DNA from: Heterobasidion occidentale
Taxonomy: Eukaryota; Basidiomycota; Agaricomycetes; Russulales; Bondarzewiaceae
Length of the DNA stretch: 64,000 nucleotides
Assembly: GCA_039111635.1 (NCBI GenBank)
Contig: JBCAQO010000010.1
Span: 1,116,001 to 1,180,000 of the forward strand
Direction of reading: 5' to 3'
Position 1 is the first letter of the stretch; each line of letters begins with the position of its first letter. A program made the translations under genes and the position numbers. The notes beneath the pieces were generated by a model. That model made no database searches, had not been told where the DNA came from, and was given only the letters and a program-made list of their open reading frames with translations. Shown piece by piece: positions 1-12,464 of the stretch.

Positions 1-2334
1 CGGACGGCCGACAACATTTGTTCTCCGAATGATATCCTCTGGCTCGACAGCAAGCTCGAACTCGAACGAGCGGACTATAGCAAACAGAAGTGCTTTCATT
101 CTGAGGGATCGCACAGTGTCAGTTTAGATGATTGACTTTCCAGCAAACGACACATACTCGATGATGGAGAACCGGTAACCGATGCATGCATGAGAACCAG
201 AGAGGAACGAGAGTGTGTTACTCCAGATGCTTGGAATGTTTCGCACGGCCTCGGGGAGGTCGACCCAGCGTTCAGGTCTGGGAGTGTGGATGAGACAGGG
301 CTAGATTTTAGTCAAGCAGAGAAACACGGACTTGAACTGGTGAGCGTCCTCGCCCCATAGTTCAGTGGACCTATTGATAGCGCGAATAGGAATGTGATGA
401 TATCCCCTTCAGCGACGCTACAAGAATGAGGATGAGCTAAATATCCAGCTGTATTGAATGAGCGAGGAGGCAGACCGTATCTCTTTCCTCTTCACACCAT
501 TCCTGTCGGTGAACTCATTGTCAAGAGGGATCACATCGTCTTGCACTGCGACCCGCTCAGTACTGCCAACAGGGGCATGAATGCGCATGACCTCCCGCAC
601 GACGGCGTCAAGGTATGAAGAGAATTAAGCTGCTCCATTGTCGGTTGATCAGTAGGGTATTCTAAAAGCTCAGCGCGGAGAGTGTTCTGTGCGGCGGGAT
701 GTCCTGCAAGAGCAAAGAGAGCCCACGCCACTCCAGTGCTGATAGAATGCTTTGAGCGACAGGTTTCTTGGATTCTCAACAACGGCGTACCTGGTTGTTT
801 CGTGCCCTGCGACAAGGAATGTGGGTACTTCTGTAACAGTTCAAGTCGATCAATAATTGTCTACGTTAAGAGAAGGCAAAAAGTACTGACGGGACAAAAT
901 TTCCTCATCATTCATGCGAGCACTGTCCGGGATGTCTGTGGCCATGTTGGACTTGATTAGGAGGCTCAGAAGGTCTCGTCCCTCGACGTCCTTCTTCTCT
1001 ACACCGCCCGAGGCATTATTGAGCACCGCCGCCTTCTTGTCCGCAATCATCTTCGTCCCGACTCGACGGATGACATGTAAAGATTTGGCCACCTCGCGCG
1101 AACGTTCAGTCGGCTGGGGAACAGTTGTCATCATTGTCGAACGACGAAACAGAATTGAAATCGTACGATTATACGAGCCAGAGGGAAGAGCAATTGGAGT
1201 AGGAAAGAAATCTTGGTGGTGTTGAATGAGAACATCGTCCTCACAGCTTCATTCAATTCGTCCGGTTTACCATCGGCAGCGTAGAGAGTACCGAAGTCAT
1301 AATTGAACCCTTGCAAGAACCGATAAGCATGAATTTCGTGACCAGGAATAGAATAAACATTACCTGCTAAACCGATAATGTCCAGAGTAACCTTGTTCAA
1401 CCAAGCAAACGCGTCCAGCTGCAGTCTTCCGTCCTTCCGAGAGGTCCGCGCGACTTCAGCCATCCAGATGCTGCGAAGCTAAGGATAAGTCGAGTTTAGT
1501 GACGGGCCGTACATTCAGAAAGAACATTGATGTCACCTCGTTCGCCTTCTGCATAAATATTTCAGTGAACTGCCGGATTTGTGCTGTCCCAAAAGCAGGG
1601 CTCTATGCCGATTTTAATATCAGAATAGCCTGAGGCGATCGAAAGTAGAAAATCCTACCATGATTTTTCGCTGCGATCAATGCAAAAGCCACGTTAGATT
1701 GCTTTCCAAAGAAGAATACAAACTTTCCTTCACCTGTTGTCTATGTTCGGCGCCTTTCGTTAACAGAAGTCAAAACCGATACGTCAAAACATGATTAAAT
1801 CTCCCAAGCGTACCTTCAACGAAAAGCAGCCCTGAAATCATTCGAACATCAGTACTTTGTCCGTTCTGTTGGTCGGTTTCTGCTGACCTTTGCCTAAAAG
1901 CTCGCCTAAGTTGAATCGCACGGCCTTAGATTTCTCATACGCAACTGGATGCGACAGAATGTGAGAAAGGGCTTTGGTATCCATGGTGACGAGTTTATTA
2001 GTCTGGACATCGATTACCGCAGAGCAGATACCGCAAAAATCAGCCACCACTCGCCGACACGGCGAAGGCTAGACTGAAGACGTACGCCAAAGAATGACGT
2101 GTATTTGAACGTGTGTCCATATTTGTTTATCCACTGCTCCATAAGTCGATACGTGTCGAATTCGTGGGCATGCGTGAAGCTTCCCCTGAGCAGATTCACC
2201 AGTTTGGGCCCAGGAATATTACCGAGGGGAGACTTATGAGCACGGAAAGCCCGCTGCAGAAGCTCATAGGCTACGTATACCGCTAGGACGACGCCTGCAG
2301 TCACGAAGGCGGATAGGAGAGTAAAATGGGACAT
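1..2334 (-). CDS. Cytochrome P450, 3' end cut by window edge
   Basis: A heme-thiolate monooxygenase, probably anchored in the ER by an N-terminal hydrophobic segment (about residues 4-22 after the ATG at 2332-2334). The proline hinge reads IPGPK. The I-helix is AGHETTS near 780-815, interrupted by an intron; the E-R-containing K-helix segment VVREVMR is near 570-610. The heme loop near 165-195 reads [13 protein letters not shown], so the Cys ligand is present but the usual Arg two residues before it is His. Introns are short, and two exons are tiny (GLLFVE and RKIM, 18 and 12 nt). The last visible residues are ..[11 protein letters not shown] at position 1, so only the last few residues are missing. 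It differs in family from the tandem P450s further right. Substrate unknown. A longer frame to 2370 begins with GTG and was not used as the start. Confidence 0.85.
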
Positions 2335-2384
2335 GAAAGGATGGGAGGTGATGGGAGAGGGAATGAGCACCGCTTAAAGGACCC

Positions 2385-2394
2385 GTATATATAC
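2385..2394 (-). promoter_or_regulatory. TATA-like box of the left-edge P450
   Basis: The palindromic sequence gtatatatac lies about 50 bp upstream of the ATG at 2334 on the reverse strand, a plausible core-promoter position. Only position and sequence support it. Confidence 0.4.
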
Positions 2395-3301
2395 GTATTC
2401 CTCGGCAGAAAGTCGACGAACCTCGCCGGCCGCAGAGAGATCAGGACGCTGCCAATTTATGGGGTTCTACGCTCGGGCGACTGCCTCGGGGACGGTGATG
2501 CCCGCGAAGAGGACAATGAAGTTTCCATGCAACCTGGGCGACATTTAGATATGTTTGGAATAGTATACTCTGACAATACTGCAACTCACCAGTACCGGAG
2601 CATTAAAAAAATCTTCGTCCGTAAAATAAAAGCTACACCGTCTCAATACTCTCCAGAAACATAGCCTCGGCGTGCCCTTGAGATGCCCGTCGGCCTCGGG
2701 CTCGTGGTTGCCCATGTGGAGCACTGAAGATATGAACCCGTTTCCCATCATCAACGAGGGCGATATTCACGGCACCGTATTCTGTGCTCAAATTTCCAGG
2801 ACAATCGACTGGTCTGCCACTAACAAGGAACTGTCTGTAAATTGGAGACAGAGTCGACGCTCGACAGTAAACTTGCATTGCTTCAGGAGCAAACTCCTGA
2901 TGATACAATACACGAATGTGCGAACGGTCGTTCAGAGCTAAGGCACTGTGTAAAATCATATCCATCTGCCCAGACAATTTGAGAAAGCGGGACGATCGCT
3001 GTGAGCATGTACGTCAGGGCTCAGGACCACGATATGCTCATGGGGTGAAAAAGTGTAAATTGCTTTTTTAGGAGTAAACTCCTACGAAATTTCGGATCAC
3101 CGCTCCCTTGCGCGCCGAGGTTTTACGCCAGCAATGTAGAGAAAAGTATACTTGTACCAAGATGCAGCGGCTAGTGACCAGACATAACCCAGTCTGACGC
3201 TCATGGTAAGTGGAGTCATATAAGTACTGCATCTTGTACGAGTATTATACAAATTGAAAGCAAATCTCATCACCCTTTGACATCAGATATCTCTACACTC
3301 G
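2395..3301. other. Intergenic region between left P450 and MRE11
   Basis: No gene could be assigned. A reverse open frame of 114 codons (2633-2977) exists but resembles nothing I know. Two short perfect hairpins of the same design lie at 2884-2899 and 3069-3084 (six-pair stems, four-base loops). The region must hold the P450 promoter and the MRE11 3' untranslated region. Confidence 0.4.
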
Positions 3302-6300
3302 TCAATCGCTATCGAGGTCGACCTAAGGATTGGAGCATAGGCCATGAGCGTCAAACTGTTTGATGTCGCGATGAGATCCACATACCACTTCCGCCATTTT
3401 ACCCCTTGCGCGGCCGGCAGCAGCGCGTGTTGACGTTCGGGCAGGACGAGACTGGGAAGGCTCGAAACTTAAAGTCGACTGCTTGGCCTTGGGAGCGGGT
3501 GTCGCCTTCTTTGCAGGTGCCTTCCGCGTCGTCGTTGCTTGACTTAGCACCAAAAAAAAATAGTTCGAGTGTCAGTATGTAGTCATTGGGTTTTCAGAAG
3601 TACAGAAGACGCGCCTGAGTACGGCAGCACGGTTTGTGCGTTTGACCGGTTTCGCCGGTTCTTCCTCCTCTTCGTCATCGTCCTCCTCGTCATCACTATC
3701 AATCTCGACCTATCGGGGATATCAATAAGGTGAACAACCTCAGGGTCTCTTCAATCACAATTGAGACTACTGACCACTTTTTTCCTGCCCCTTGCTGCGG
3801 TGGTGGCCTTCTTTGCAGGGGCGGCTTTCTTTTTGGTTGTGACTGCTGTGGCTCTTCCTTTCCCTTTTGTGGGCACAGGTGCGTCAGAATCGAGGTCGTC
3901 TCCATTCCCATCCATATCCATCATCATAGAATCCATCGATTCGGCATCTGACGTGGCCTTGCTCCTGCCCTTGCCCTTGGGATCCGAAGGATAAGAGAAA
4001 GCGACACGGATTTGACGCGCAGAGTGGACATGTCATGTCCTTACCTTAGCCGAACTGCCTTGTAGCTGCTCTTCAGCGAAGTCCTTCTCATGCTGCTCTC
4101 TTACTTTCTCAAGCTGATTTGACGCGCGCAAGAATTGAGCGTCATTGATTCCGAAGTATCGATAAATATAGCTTGCTTACCACGTCGTCGAGATCATCTT
4201 CATCAATCTCTCCCTTAGCCTGGACGCCTTTCATAAGCCCCTTCATCGTTGCGTTTACATGCCTAATGGGCATGGTCAACATCGGCGCAAACAAAGAAAC
4301 GCCCGATGACAGAGGAAGAATTACTACGCACGTTTGGATGGCATGGATATCGTCTTTCTCGACAAACACCTGAATTGCATTTGCCATACCACTTTCTCCA
4401 AGCAATTGCAATTCCTGGGCCTTCAAGTAATCCTGCACCAAGGTACGCATGCGCACGCGCCCAGCCACCAACTTTTCTCCACCCTCTGCATCCTCATCAT
4501 CTTCGAGCGATATTGGTTCATCAGCGTTGACACGCCGCGTAGCGGTCTGTTTTGCGCGGTGAAAGGTGAGTACGTCGCGTGGGTTCGCAATTTTACCTTG
4601 GAACTCTTGACCGAACCGAATTGGGTTAGACATTGACGATACAGCGGTAGTATCAACCTGTACTATCCACACTGAGTATGCGAACTTGAACGTGGATGCA
4701 AAGATAAAAGTGAATGACCTTAAGGCGAACGAGCGGAAGCATACGAGGCAGCTCTTCCAATCCGTCTTGTACTGCTTGTACATTTCGCTCATCCCATAGA
4801 GCATTCGCTTTGGCAATCATCTCGTTTACCTGGGTCCCGGTTCTGTTAGCCCCTTCCATATATTTAGCAAGTATAATATGATTGCATACGCACCCGTGCT
4901 TTGAGGAACTTGGTAACTTCCATCTGATCATTGATGTCGAATCCTTCCTCTTCAGCAGCCTCTGTCAGAACGACCTCGTCCATTACGAACGGGCGTACGG
5001 TCCGCAAGGGGATCGGCGTTAACTCAAATTCTTTGCCTTGGATCTTCACAAGAGCGACATGTCTTCCATGATCATCAGCGAATGAGACTGATCGCGTAAG
5101 AGTCGGATACACCCACTTTTCCAGAGACTCACCCTCTGCAAGCGACGTAGCTACAGACGAGCCTGGCTGCGAGATGTAATACCGCTTGCCGGCGACGGGT
5201 TCGGGCACGATACGGCAATCGTGTTCGTGGCCCCAAATGACAAGATCGATATTATCATCAAACATACCTTCAGGCACAGACTCCTGAGGACCATGCTTCA
5301 CACTGTACCAAAGAATGTGAGACTAGGCATTCATTCGCGCCACTCGAAACACACCGATTCTGGTGAAGCAGCATAAGGTTAAACCAGTTTTCTTTGTCGC
5401 GGGGCATGTACATTCGCACGCGATTGCTTCGCAACTCGAAGTGCATGCGCGCGTCTTTGACATTGCCGATGCCGTACATACCCAGGTGCGTATTTCCTTT
5501 TCGCAGGAGCACCGGCCGTACAGCAATGCCCTCTGTCGGCGCATCGTTCAATGGAAGGTCAAGTTTGCCGATATAGTTTACGAGTCCCGAAACAGAGAGC
5601 ATGTCGAGAGCACAGAGTGCGCCTTCCTGAATTCAAAAGGCATTCATGTCAGCTTGATGCAACCCTGACAAGCGGAGAACGAGACTCACAGGCCCAGCAC
5701 CCTGTGGGTCATCGTGGTTTCCATGAATAGAGAATACAGGGATTCCAACATTGAAGTTGCCGTCTTCGTAATTGATTGCTGGAAACCTGATTGAGTGAGT
5801 GGCTATATCAGCCGACAGTTCATAACATAATGGGGTTGCACTTACGAGAATCCAGCTGCCTTGCCCTCGTCAGGGTCACTCATCAGCTCAATCTCGACAG
5901 GCTTGTCACCGAGCGTGTATTCTCGCAAGAGAGCCATCACCTGATAGAGGCAGTCTCGTGAAGGGCGATTTTCGTGGAAGAGATCTCCAGCAAGCAGAAT
6001 GAAGTCTACCTGCACGTTGTTTTCAAAATGTAGGGTCGCTTTGAATATCATCCTGGGAGCAGGCAGTATATACACGCACGTCATTCTTGACTGCGAGCTG
6101 CAAAATCTCCTTGAATGTGTTGATAGAATCTTGCCCGCGTACGGGATCACGTTCGAGGTATCCGATATGATTGTCAGTCGCAAGCATGATACGAATGGTA
6201 TCATCGGGGACTGGCCAGCGCACATCAGAGCATCACTAGATGCGCTGCAATCGACAGGAATATGACTCACAGCTGTTCCGGATGGTGGGCTGTGGCGGTA

Positions 6301-6319
6301 AGAATTCCGAGTCGTTCAT
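3302..6319 (-). CDS. MRE11: Double-strand break repair nuclease MRE11
   Basis: Mn-dependent nuclease of the MRE11-RAD50-NBS1 complex, acting in the nucleus on DNA ends, in recombination and in checkpoint signalling. Exons read from the ATG at 6317-6319. The phosphoesterase motifs appear in order: [54 protein letters not shown] and [17 protein letters not shown]-terminal DNA-binding part follows, with [18 protein letters not shown]. The tail is low-complexity and rich in Lys, Ala, Gly, Arg and acidic residues, as in other fungal MRE11 tails, and includes [12 protein letters not shown]. The last exon (3302-3322) is only seven codons and gives ..EVDLDSD after a 5' GTATGT intron; without that splice the frame would run to 3323. 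All catalytic motifs are intact. It is transcribed away from the transporter at 7061. Confidence 0.93.
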
Positions 6320-7060
6320 CTTGGGGCGTTGTGCTCGCTTCACGAGGTTTCAAAGTGAGAATTTGCTTATGATTTCGTACGAGGCGAGGTACACTTGTTT
6401 AATAGGAGAGTAGAAGGCGAAATGTGGATGGCACAGTCAAAGCGCATGACGACATGTCATCAGGCCCCTACGTCCGCAAATGCTACCAAATAGAGAACAA
6501 AACTCACAACTTTCGTGACCGACACACGATGCTGGTATAGTTCAGAACGATACGCAGTAAAAACGATAAAGAAAACTGACGCACCAACACAGTGTTGACG
6601 ATGAAAGCTCTTTGTCACAACACACTGAAAGCCCTTGTGATATGACTTTTGACGGCGAGACGATAGATCAGCCGAGTTTCAATCGTTATCTCAAGTAGAA
6701 CGCGTATTAATCAGGCTGCCACTCGTCGATGGCACAGTCTGTTGCCTAGTAGAAGGATCAAGGTTGCAGTGGCAAGCTGATCAAGCTGAAGAGTCGGAGT
6801 CGACGAGTAGTCGACGCGCCCAAATGAGACGCGACGCGGAAAACCGCGGAAACCGTGTTTATTACGTCAATGATTCTCACGGGTGCTAGGCGCTGTAAAT
6901 GACAAGGCTGCGGAAAGCCCTGATCATTACCCTCTCTCCAAACAGTTCTCGTTTCTGCCCGTCTTTTGTTCTGTGCTCGACGCGATTCACCATTGGAATC
7001 TACGGCTCAGAAGATAGTGCTGGTTTTCGGACGTTTGGGGACTCTCCTTAAGAACTAAAG
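6320..7060. other. Divergent promoter region MRE11 / sugar transporter
   Basis: This 740-bp gap separates the start of MRE11 (reverse) from the start of the nucleotide-sugar transporter (forward), so it should carry both promoters. No open frame or recognisable motif was found. Confidence 0.5.
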
Positions 7061-8422
7061 ATGTCCCAGCAAAATGTACATCCACCAAGTAGAGCCACTG
7101 TGGTGCGTGATACATAATTTCGCAGGATTGATTGGGTCTTCAACTATTTTGGCTCCCAGGTCGGCACGGTGTCATTTTATTAGTCGCTGCTCTGGCGGTA
7201 TGTCTGTCAACTCTAATCATTCAATATACATCTCCTGACTTCTGAGCACAGATGGTGATAGCGTACATCCGTCCATAATTTCCGTGTTTCTCATCCTGAC
7301 GGTATCTATCACAGCAATAAATGGGTGCTCAATACGACCACTGTACCATTGTTCTTCCTATTATCTCAACTCGTAATCGCTGTACTACTCTTCCTCGTAT
7401 CACACGTGGTCGGCATCGTCAAAGTACCGCTTCACATTAATATAGCCCTCATCAAGGGCCTCGCTCCTATGATCGCACTTAATGTCGTTGGTCTCAGGTG
7501 CGTCTAGTTACTCATTGCTTTATGTTTGTTAATTCCTCGCAGTTCGAATAACTATACCCTCAAATATGTCGATGCATCATTCTATCAAGTAGCACGCGGG
7601 CTTGTGCTGCCTCTCACAGTACTCACATCATTCATCTTCCTCAATACTCGTCCCAGTATCCGTATCCTCCTCTCGTGCTCAATTGTCACCGTTGGCTTCT
7701 TCGTTGGTGTCTTTCTCGATGGCACCTACGTTTCAACCCTCGGCATCGTGTTTGGTGTGGCATCTTCGTTGATGACAGCGCTTCATGCTGTGGTGATGAA
7801 GCGCTCCCTGGATGTTGTTGGAGGCAGTGCGCTCCATCTGAGTTGGTATAGTAATTTGTTGAGTGCAGTGGTGCTAGCACCTTGCGTATTATTCGTTGGC
7901 GAGGGTAGCTCTGTGATGGATCTGCTCTACAGAAGACAAGGTTTAGCGACCTTCGTCACAGGGTCTACTATCACTGTAAGGTCATCTCTTATAGCTATCC
8001 TCGTATGAACTCACCATACCTCTAGGGCGCACTTGGGTTTCTCATGTCTATTGCGAGCACGCTCTCGATCAAGATCACGTCTCCAATCACACATATGATA
8101 TCTTCCGCCATTCGAGGCGTTGCAGCTTCCCTGCTTGGCATGTGGATCTTCCACGACGTCATCAGTTCGTGAGTCCATAACAACGACCAAATTGCGAGCG
8201 TCTTCTGTCTCTGACTCATGCGATCCACCTCTTAGCGGCCGCGTCTGGGCCATTGCCGTCATCCTCGCAGGCTCGCTGCATTACACATGGATCAAGCATA
8301 TTGAATCGCAACCTGCATCTCCAACAAAATCTTCGTATGAGCGCGTGCCGTTGGAGGACCTAGAAGCCGTGGAGAAAGGCGTCGTGAACGGAACTGCAGG
8401 CAGGCGCGGCCATCCAAGTTGA
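7061..8422 (+). CDS. GDP-fucose-type nucleotide-sugar transporter
   Basis: A multi-span membrane protein of the triose-phosphate/nucleotide-sugar (SLC35C1-like) family, expected to carry GDP-fucose into the Golgi in exchange for GMP. The ATG at 7061 starts MSQQNVHPPSRATV. Small exons then give HGVILLVAALA and MVIANKWVLNTTTVP. The core holds about ten hydrophobic segments. The diagnostic C-terminal region reads GFLMSIASTLSIKITSPITH followed by SLHYTWIKHIE. Introns at about 7975-8025 and 8169-8235 remove stops and keep frame. The hydrophilic tail ends ..RRGHPS. The GDP-fucose synthesis enzymes at 23358 and 25799 support this substrate over GDP-mannose, but specificity is inferred from family resemblance and neighbours. 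Start exons are less certain than the core. Confidence 0.82.
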
Positions 8423-9136
8423 AGTCGTACGAGCGCAGGCGTATACGGCTAGGCGGACATACATAACTTATGCACAGAGTCGTAATGTCCATGCAATTTA
8501 GATATCATCCAGTCACTAAACGGATTCTCTACACTCTTCTTGATTTGCAGATAGCGACTGGTAGTGTTCAGCATTATTCGAATACAAGTGCCGTTTAGCA
8601 TCTCATTTCAAGAAGGAAACTCACTTCGTCCAATTGTACTCACGATTCTGTTGTGGACTTCTTGCTAATCAACCCCGTCGGGATACTGCTGATTCACGAT
8701 AACAGCTGCCGTTGTGCTCAAACAACGGACTGCGGGGACATCACTATGTTTCGTCAGCATCGAATGGCAGGTATTTTGGAGCCTATGCTTTGAATGTTCA
8801 CGGCATAACCTTGTTCACCGACCTGGATCGAGATATCGGGAAACGTGATGTTATCAGAATGGACTTACATATCTTTTCCTCATAGTTAATTGGTCAACGG
8901 CGTCATTGCATTGCACGCGTACATATGAACGCTCCGAGCGAACTGCCGTCACCGACCAAGGCGATTATCAAGACTTGTTCATCGGGGGCATTCCAGGGAC
9001 GAGGTGTCATTTTGGCTTTCCCCTTCGCCGTACCCAGAACGGCCGTCGTCTGTGTAAGGAGAGCCACTCGGCGTCTGCTAACAGCTTAAGAGCGAATCAG
9101 ATCGCATGTGCGCTTCCATTCCCCGCTATTTTTAAT
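8423..9136. other. Intergenic region upstream of P450-A
   Basis: No gene recognised. An in-frame upstream extension of P450-A's first exon begins at 8906 but encodes nothing P450-like, so it is treated as 5' untranslated sequence. The motif cttaagagc at 9085-9093 is shared with the other forward P450s of this subfamily. Confidence 0.5.
9085..9093 (+). promoter_or_regulatory. Conserved TTAAGAGC promoter motif, P450-A
   Basis: The sequence cttaagagc ends 44 bp before the ATG at 9137. Copies of the same motif lie 42 bp before P450-B and 63 bp before P450-C, which suggests a shared TATA-like core element kept from the duplication. Confidence 0.35.
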
Positions 9137-11408
9137 ATGCCTGTGAGCCTTCTTGACTGCTTCAATTTACTCGCTGGTTTTGCTCTCCTCAATGTCTATA
9201 TGAAGAGGCGACAAAATCCGTCTGGTCTCCCTTTACCCCCTGGCCCTACACCGCTCCCGCTTATTGGTAACATCTTCGACATCCCCAAGCGAGTCCCGTG
9301 GGAGACGTATGCACAATGGGCACATAGATATGGTGAGCTTTATCCTGTGTTATAACCCACTGTGTCCCCGCATTTGATGTTTTGTCTCGAACGTGCTTCA
9401 GGCGACATACTATCCCTGCGAGTTTTTGGAGAAACTGTTGTCATTATAAACTCGCCCAGAATTGCGCGCGACCTGGTGGAGAAACGCGCCGGAATATACT
9501 CTGACCGTCCTGTCGTCCATGCATACGAAGTGTACGTGTTTAGCTCTCTCGTTGATATGTATCATCTCTAACAGACACCGTTTGCGTGCTCTTTCAGGAT
9601 GAAGTTGGACTTCAACCTGGTAATGGCAAAGTACACAAGTGATAAATGGAAAATTGGCCGGAAACTCGCAGATCACAGCCTCCGCCAGAGTGCTGCAACG
9701 GTTTATAGACCTATGCAGATCCGCAGAGTCCGCCAATTTTTGAAGAAGATTTCACGCCGTGACGATATTTGGGAAGACCTCAAACAGTCAGTTCGCCGGT
9801 CAAGTCTGCCTTCATGGCTCTTAATTGATGATCTGCATCGCAGCATGACCGCTGGCATTGTTATGTCTCTCACTTACGGGTACAACATTGCCGAGTCTAA
9901 CGACACTTTCGTGGCTCATGTGGAGAATGTCCTCCAGAGGGCGTCGTCTGCCCTTTTACCGGGTACTACCCTGATCAACATATTTCCTTCTTGTGCGTAT
10001 TGTTCTAACAGCTGTTGCATCTTAACGCCCATGAAACCAACTACGAATTAGTGAAGTACCTTCCTGCTTGGCTTCCTGGAATGAGCTTCAAAAGAGACGC
10101 ACTCAGTCATCTAGGAGAGATGAAACTTGTTGTTGAGGCGCCGTTCGAGTTTACGAAAGGAGAAATTGTGCGTTAACCAACTACGCTCTTTCAACGTTTG
10201 TCACTGAAATACAAGTATCCGGTCATCAGATGAAGGGGGTGGCACAGCCCTCAATTATATCGGAAAGTATGGACTCGTTTTCCGATAAAGAGCTCTCTGA
10301 GGAAGAGGAACGCATTTTGAAAGAAGTGGCAGCAACACTCTATATAGGTAAGTGTTTCCGCGTCTTCTTTTCCTTTCATTGTCCTAATGCTCGCGGCCTT
10401 GTAGCGGGTACAGATTCGGTAGGCCGCATCGATGATGTTTTGGTCAGAGTTTAATCTGACTCATCTATCCATTCAGACAGCATCAACTCTGGCCTTCTTC
10501 ATTCTCGCTCTTCTTAGGCATCCGGAGGTTCAGAAACATGCTCAAAACGAACTGGACACCGTCGTAGGACGTGACCGGCTTCCAGAATTTGAAGACAGAA
10601 ATCAGCTGCCTTACATCCAAGCGATCTGCCAAGAGCTCATGAGGTGGAGGATGATCACTCCGCTCGGTAGATTGCTCACTTAGACGCGAGGCTGTTGATA
10701 TTAAGATCTTCTCGCTGTAGGAGTCCTTCATACAACCTCAGAAGACGATATATACGAAGGGTGTTTTCATTCCGAAAGGTATGAGAATGCTACTGGCACG
10801 CTTCAAACGTTCTGACGCATCCTGAAGGATCTCAGATTGTGATAAATTCATGGTATGTGATCCATATATATGAAGATTATTTCATCGTTTCATTGCGCAA
10901 AATTTCGATTTAGGTCTATGCTTCACGATCCTGAAGCCTATCCCGACCCAGAGGCCTTCCGCCCTGAACGTTTCCTGGCACCCAATGGTGCATTCATCGA
11001 AGATCCTCTCATAGCGTCTGTTTTTGGATGGGGTAGGAGGTAAGTATGGGCTATGGATTCTCGCGTTTGTCCAGCCACCAAATTTTCGGTGCTGAACGAC
11101 CATCTTCTGTAGAATTTGTCCCGGAAGGTTCCTCGCAAATGCAACGATCTGGGCAACTGTCGCTTCGATTTTGTCTGCTTTCAATGTTGGAAAAGCGAAG
11201 GATGCTGATGGGAGAGAAATACCTGTCGAGGGGCTATACACTGATCAAGGAGTAGTCTGGTAAGTTGTCAAATCATATCGTAATTGTTTAGAAAGTCTGA
11301 CCAGGTGCAATCCTCCCGTTCAGCTCACCTTTGCCTTTCAAATGCTCAATTACGCCAAGAGATGCGAGGGCCGAACGGCTGGTCGCCGCCACAGAAGACA
11401 CAAATTGA
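9137..11408 (+). CDS. Cytochrome P450, tandem copy A
   Basis: ER-anchored monooxygenase of a basidiomycete P450 family often labelled O-methylsterigmatocystin-oxidoreductase-like. The 13-exon model is supported by identical intron positions in its paralogs. The N-terminal anchor MPVSLLDCFNLLAGFALL is followed by LPLPPGPTPLPLIGN. The I-helix exon at 10405-10418 is only 14 nt and gives AGTDS, continued as TAST. Then come QELMRWR (ExxR), FRPERF, and the heme loop FGWGRR / ICPGRF split by an intron. A ~25-nt exon encodes SQIVINSW. The last exon gives SPLPFKCSITPRDAR and stops at 11406-11408. No lesion was seen. The usual AGxDT motif has Ser in place of the first Thr. Substrate unknown; neighbours suggest terpenoid oxidation. 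Confidence 0.87.
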
Positions 11409-11460
11409 GGATACAAGGCTTTCAATCTCTGTTTCAGCTTCCACGATTTAGTGGTTATAC

Positions 11461-11550
11461 TACCCATCCGCTGTGATTGTCTTTGAAAGTACTTAGTACT
11501 TACACTACCCATCCGCTGTGATTGTCTTTGAAGGTACTTAGTACCTACAC
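11461..11550. repeat. Two tandem 45-bp units with covarying palindromes
   Basis: Units 11461-11505 and 11506-11550 are direct repeats starting tacccatccgctgtgattg. Each ends in a palindrome around TTA: aagtacttagtactt in the first and aggtacttagtacct in the second. The changes between copies fall on both palindrome arms and keep the pairing. They lie about 50 bp after the stop of P450-A. Confidence 0.8.
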
Positions 11551-12464
11551 TATGCATGATTAGAGTTCATTATCGCTTGAGGGCGTTTGTCCGATACAGT
11601 GCCTCACATTTTTCGCTTCCTGACGCGAGTCCATTGGAAACATAGCGATAAGAAGATGCATATAAGCCTCATAGGCCTCCCCTGCCACTGTCAAAACCTC
11701 ATTCGCCTCCGAAAATCATGCTCAAAGCATGGCTGTGACAGACTTCTCATCTTGGTGTCTTGCTCCAGATCGGTAATCTTCGCCCCAAACAGATTGAGAT
11801 TCTGATAATATTGCTTGTGAACATGAATATTTTGAACCATAAATCTGTGCCGCATGCAGCCTCTTACATTATTCTATGTCGGAGTCGTTACGGTCGGGAA
11901 AGCCAGGCCCTTGGAGCTTAAGCGGAGCAGCGGAATATGGAACAACCGGCTGTGTCCGGGCCTGGTATTCTGTGCTGCTACCGACCGCCGTCACCATCGA
12001 GCCACGATATCCATGATGATTCGCGACTGGATTGGAACTGTTGGCCATTTTTTTTTGGTAAGAACTTAGTACGGTGGAGCCATATTACGCTGGCATGGAG
12101 TGACTCCAACTTCCAAGGCAATCAGATCGCCAATCCGTGATGAGATCCACTGGTCCGCTGGAGTCTAGTTGACTTATCCTCAGAGAGAGGACCCAAACAA
12201 TTCACCATCGAGATCATGGCGCCGTCAGAAGCTACGAGCACCCTACGGGGTTTTGACGCACTTCACACAGTAATGTAAGTATTCGCTCTGTTGCAGACTA
12301 CATCAAACATACGCTGCCATCGCTCAGGAGTACTCGCATCGGCTCCGGGGACGCCATTGGTCGAGCTGTCATATTGACTTAACGCACCCGTACTTACTGA
12401 TTCTTCTACTTGTTTAAGAGCAGACTGTGAGGCCCTTCCACGCGGACATCCCCCCACCTCCAAC
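11551..12464. other. Intergenic region between P450-A and P450-B
   Basis: No gene recognised. The 3' part resembles the sequence upstream of P450-C: ctgtcatattgact at 12366-12379 matches ctgtcatatagact at 15605-15618, and tttaagagcag at 12413-12423 matches 15653-15663. This shows that the promoter was duplicated with the gene. Confidence 0.5.
12413..12423 (+). promoter_or_regulatory. Conserved TTTAAGAGCAG motif, P450-B
   Basis: Lies 42 bp upstream of the ATG at 12465 and is identical over 11 bases to the motif before P450-C. Probably the core promoter. Confidence 0.35.
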
